From CAYGVT01 sp964353355 (GTDB lineage: Archaea > Thermoplasmatota > DTKX01 > GCA-020343715): a DNA stretch of 7,087 nucleotides. The stretch spans positions 1-7,087 of the forward strand of contig CAYGVT010000141.1 in the NCBI GenBank assembly GCA_964353355.1, in the 5' to 3' direction. The notes beneath the pieces are model-generated. The model searched no databases. It saw only the letters and a program-made list of their open reading frames with translations, and was not told the DNA's origin. Positions within the stretch are counted from its first letter, which is position 1; each line of letters begins with the position of its first letter. The translations under genes and the position numbers were made by a program. Of this stretch, positions 6,085 to 7,087 are shown in pieces.

Positions 6085-6879
6085 CTACAGGGCCATGAGC
6101 AGGAGCCCCAGGGCCACGGCCGCGACGCCGAACGCGATACAGAAAACGTCCCACCGCACGCGAGTCGCCGCGCGCAGCAGCACGTCGAGCGTGACGTAGC
6201 CGAACACGAACGCGCCCAGCACCCCCGCGGCCAGCGTGGGGGCGCCGAAGTGCCAGATGTCGCCGAACGCGGCCTCGTAGGCCACCACGCCTGCGATGGC
6301 CGGGATGGACACGACGTAGGAGAGCCGGAGCGCCTCCCTGGGCTCGAGGCCTTGGAACAGGAGGGCCGAGATGGTCATGCCCGACCTCGAGAGCCCGGGC
6401 ACGACCGCGAGGGCCTGCGCGAGGCCCATGATGACCCAGTCCTTCGTTCCCGTGTCCGCGACCCGGCGCTCGCCGACGCGCCTCCTTGAGCTCCTGAGCA
6501 CGAGGCCGGTGACGATGAGGAACGCGCCGATGAGGACGGTCGCGAGAAGACCAGTGACATCGTACCTGTCGAGCGCGTCCTGCAGGAGGACAACGCCGAC
6601 GAACCCGAACGGGAGCGATACGAGCGTCGCGCCCACGACGAACCGCACGAGGGGGTCGGTGCGCCACCGCGGGAGCCCGAGCAGCACGTCCCTGACGTCG
6701 CGGTTCATGCGCAGCATGACCGCGAGGAGCGTGCCCAGGTGCAGGAAGAACGCGAGGGGCAGCCACTCGTCCACGCCCGCCCACGAGGCGGCGAGGCCCA
6801 CCATGCCCTTGCTGGAAACGGGCACCCACTCGGTCACGCCCTGGATGAGGCCGAGCAGGAAGCCGAGGACCGGGTCCAT
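6085..6879 (-). CDS. uppP: Undecaprenyl/polyprenyl-diphosphate phosphatase (UppP/BacA family)
   Basis: This 264-residue polytopic membrane protein removes a phosphate from a polyprenyl diphosphate, recycling the lipid carrier used for surface-glycan or cell-envelope assembly. In archaea the substrate is presumably a dolichyl-type lipid. Both family signatures are present: LIQGVTEWVPVSSKG (11-25), giving the [EQ]xxxE motif as Q13/E17 plus the SS-x-G loop, and PGLSRSGMT (161-169), whose R165 matches the essential arginine of the PGxSRS motif. AFFLHLGTLLAV (43-54) and SYVVSIPAIAG (187-197) are also typical. Length is normal (about 265-275 in bacteria). The residue after SSKG is Met26, where many bacterial enzymes have a catalytic His (SSTGH). 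The start ATG fits a leaderless promoter 24-32 nt upstream. It is convergent with the acetyltransferase, so not part of that operon. Identification is secure; substrate and activity are inferred. Confidence 0.93.
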   Translation of the reverse strand: MDPVLGFLLGLIQGVTEWVPVSSKGMVGLAASWAGVDEWLPLAFFLHLGTLLAVMLRMNRDVRDVLLGLPRWRTDPLVRFVVGATLVSLPFGFVGVVLLQDALDRYDVTGLLATVLIGAFLIVTGLVLRSSRRRVGERRVADTGTKDWVIMGLAQALAVVPGLSRSGMTISALLFQGLEPREALRLSYVVSIPAIAGVVAYEAAFGDIWHFGAPTLAAGVLGAFVFGYVTLDVLLRAATRVRWDVFCIAFGVAAVALGLLLMAL

Positions 6880-6902
6880 CGGCCTGGCAACGGGGCTCGG
6901 GG

Positions 6903-6911
6903 GCTAAAAGC
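6903..6911 (-). promoter_or_regulatory. TATA-like box of uppP, leaderless arrangement
   Basis: On the reverse strand this reads GCTTTTAGC, preceded by GTAGCAAAC, which could include a BRE. Its centre is about 28 nt before the uppP ATG (A at 6879), so transcription would start at or next to the ATG and the mRNA would have almost no leader. The intervening bases show no Shine-Dalgarno. The AT core is short in GC-rich surroundings, so the site is plausible, not certain. Confidence 0.5.
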
Positions 6912-6976
6912 GTTTGCTACCCGCGTGGGCTGGGCCCTCCGCGCGGCGCTAGTGTTCCGTTACATAAATACATATG

Positions 6977-6984
6977 TTTAATAA
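6977..6984 (+). promoter_or_regulatory. TATA box of the partial transposase gene
   Basis: TTTAATAA is centred about 26-27 nt before the ATG at 7007, matching archaeal spacing for a leaderless transcript. The bases between (CCTCACCGTTCTTACAGTCC) hold no Shine-Dalgarno, agreeing with leaderless translation. An alternative core, CATAAATA (6963-6970), lies further upstream. Confidence 0.45.
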
Positions 6985-7006
6985 CCTCACCGTTCTTACA
7001 GTCCTC

Positions 7007-7087
7007 ATGCGTGTCGCTCCAGCAATCGTGCCGACGGACGTCGAGCGAGCTCAACTCGTGAAATGGTCGCATGGTCGGTCGACACCT
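7007..7087 (+). CDS. IS630-family transposase, N-terminal fragment (runs off window)
   Basis: Only the first 27 codons are visible, open to the last base. The peptide begins MRVAPAIVPTDVERAQL and ends HGRSTP. This matches the start typical of IS630-family transposases, where a short basic lead is followed by I-x-L-[ST]-x-x-E-R-x-x-L and then a GRSTPARL-like segment that opens the helix-turn-helix DNA-binding region. The catalytic DDE part would lie beyond the window. IS630 elements (Tc1/mariner relatives) move by cut-and-paste into TA dinucleotides and occur in both bacteria and archaea. The assignment rests on a short but characteristic motif; whether the gene is intact cannot be seen. Confidence 0.72.
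   Translation, partial: MRVAPAIVPTDVERAQLVKWSHGRSTP

Larger units (their letters stand above)
6880..7006. other. Divergent intergenic region between uppP and transposase
   Basis: The uppP-proximal part (6880-6956) is GC-rich, then composition shifts abruptly to AT-rich (about 6957-6984, TTACATAAATACATATGTTT core). The AT-rich part holds the palindrome ACATATGT (6970-6977) and ends GTTA (6959-6962) / TAAC (6982-6985) in inverted orientation. The composition break may mark the left boundary of the mobile element whose transposase starts at 7007, but I cannot define a terminal inverted repeat because the other end is outside the window. Confidence 0.5.

Noticed and set aside
4925..6829. Very long reverse-strand open frame (634 codons) across the acetyltransferase and uppP
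   Set aside because: It is dominated by R, A, P, G and H, shows no domain pattern, and overlaps two genes with clear family motifs. It is a by-product of high GC third positions.
6959..6985. Imperfect dyad as an IS terminal inverted repeat
   Set aside because: Only the outer GTTA/TAAC and parts of the core match; a terminal repeat needs the other end of the element, which is outside the window.

Overview
The window looks archaeal, most likely from a GC-rich euryarchaeal/Thermoplasmatota-type genome. Three observations support this. Gene starts are preceded by AT-rich TATA-type boxes rather than -35/-10 pairs. Two genes look leaderless, with the TATA centre about 27-28 nt before the ATG. A very large secreted protein combines an SBBP beta-propeller, fibronectin type III repeats and one membrane anchor, an architecture typical of archaeal cell-surface proteins. 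The lineage is inferred from style, not from a marker gene.

Layout. Positions 1-249 are AT-rich and non-coding, with a strong TATA box (199-208) and a purine-rich ribosome-binding stretch just before the first gene. Positions 250-5070 (+) encode a 1606-residue surface protein: signal peptide, N-terminal ENRGQ-type (DUF7948-like) domain, seven SBBP blades, seven FN3 domains, one transmembrane helix and a cytoplasmic domain of about 130 residues. Positions 5087-6061 (+), 16 nt downstream and probably co-transcribed, encode a GNAT N-acetyltransferase with a degenerate second half. Positions 6085-6879 (-), convergent with it, encode a UppP/BacA-type polyprenyl-diphosphate phosphatase. A short divergent promoter region (6880-7006) separates uppP from the first 27 codons of an apparent IS630-family transposase (7007 to the window end, +), so a mobile element borders or interrupts this locus on the right.

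How the parts may fit. The surface protein carries about 19 N-glycosylation sequons, all outside the membrane. A polyprenyl-diphosphate phosphatase next door would recycle the lipid carrier used for glycan assembly, although convergent orientation gives no evidence of co-regulation. The most interesting object is the surface protein itself. Its cytoplasmic domain has a predicted beta2-alpha-beta3-alpha order resembling longin/roadblock folds, which suggests, as inference only, that an extracellular binding stalk is coupled to an intracellular regulatory partner. No RNA genes or CRISPR arrays were seen.
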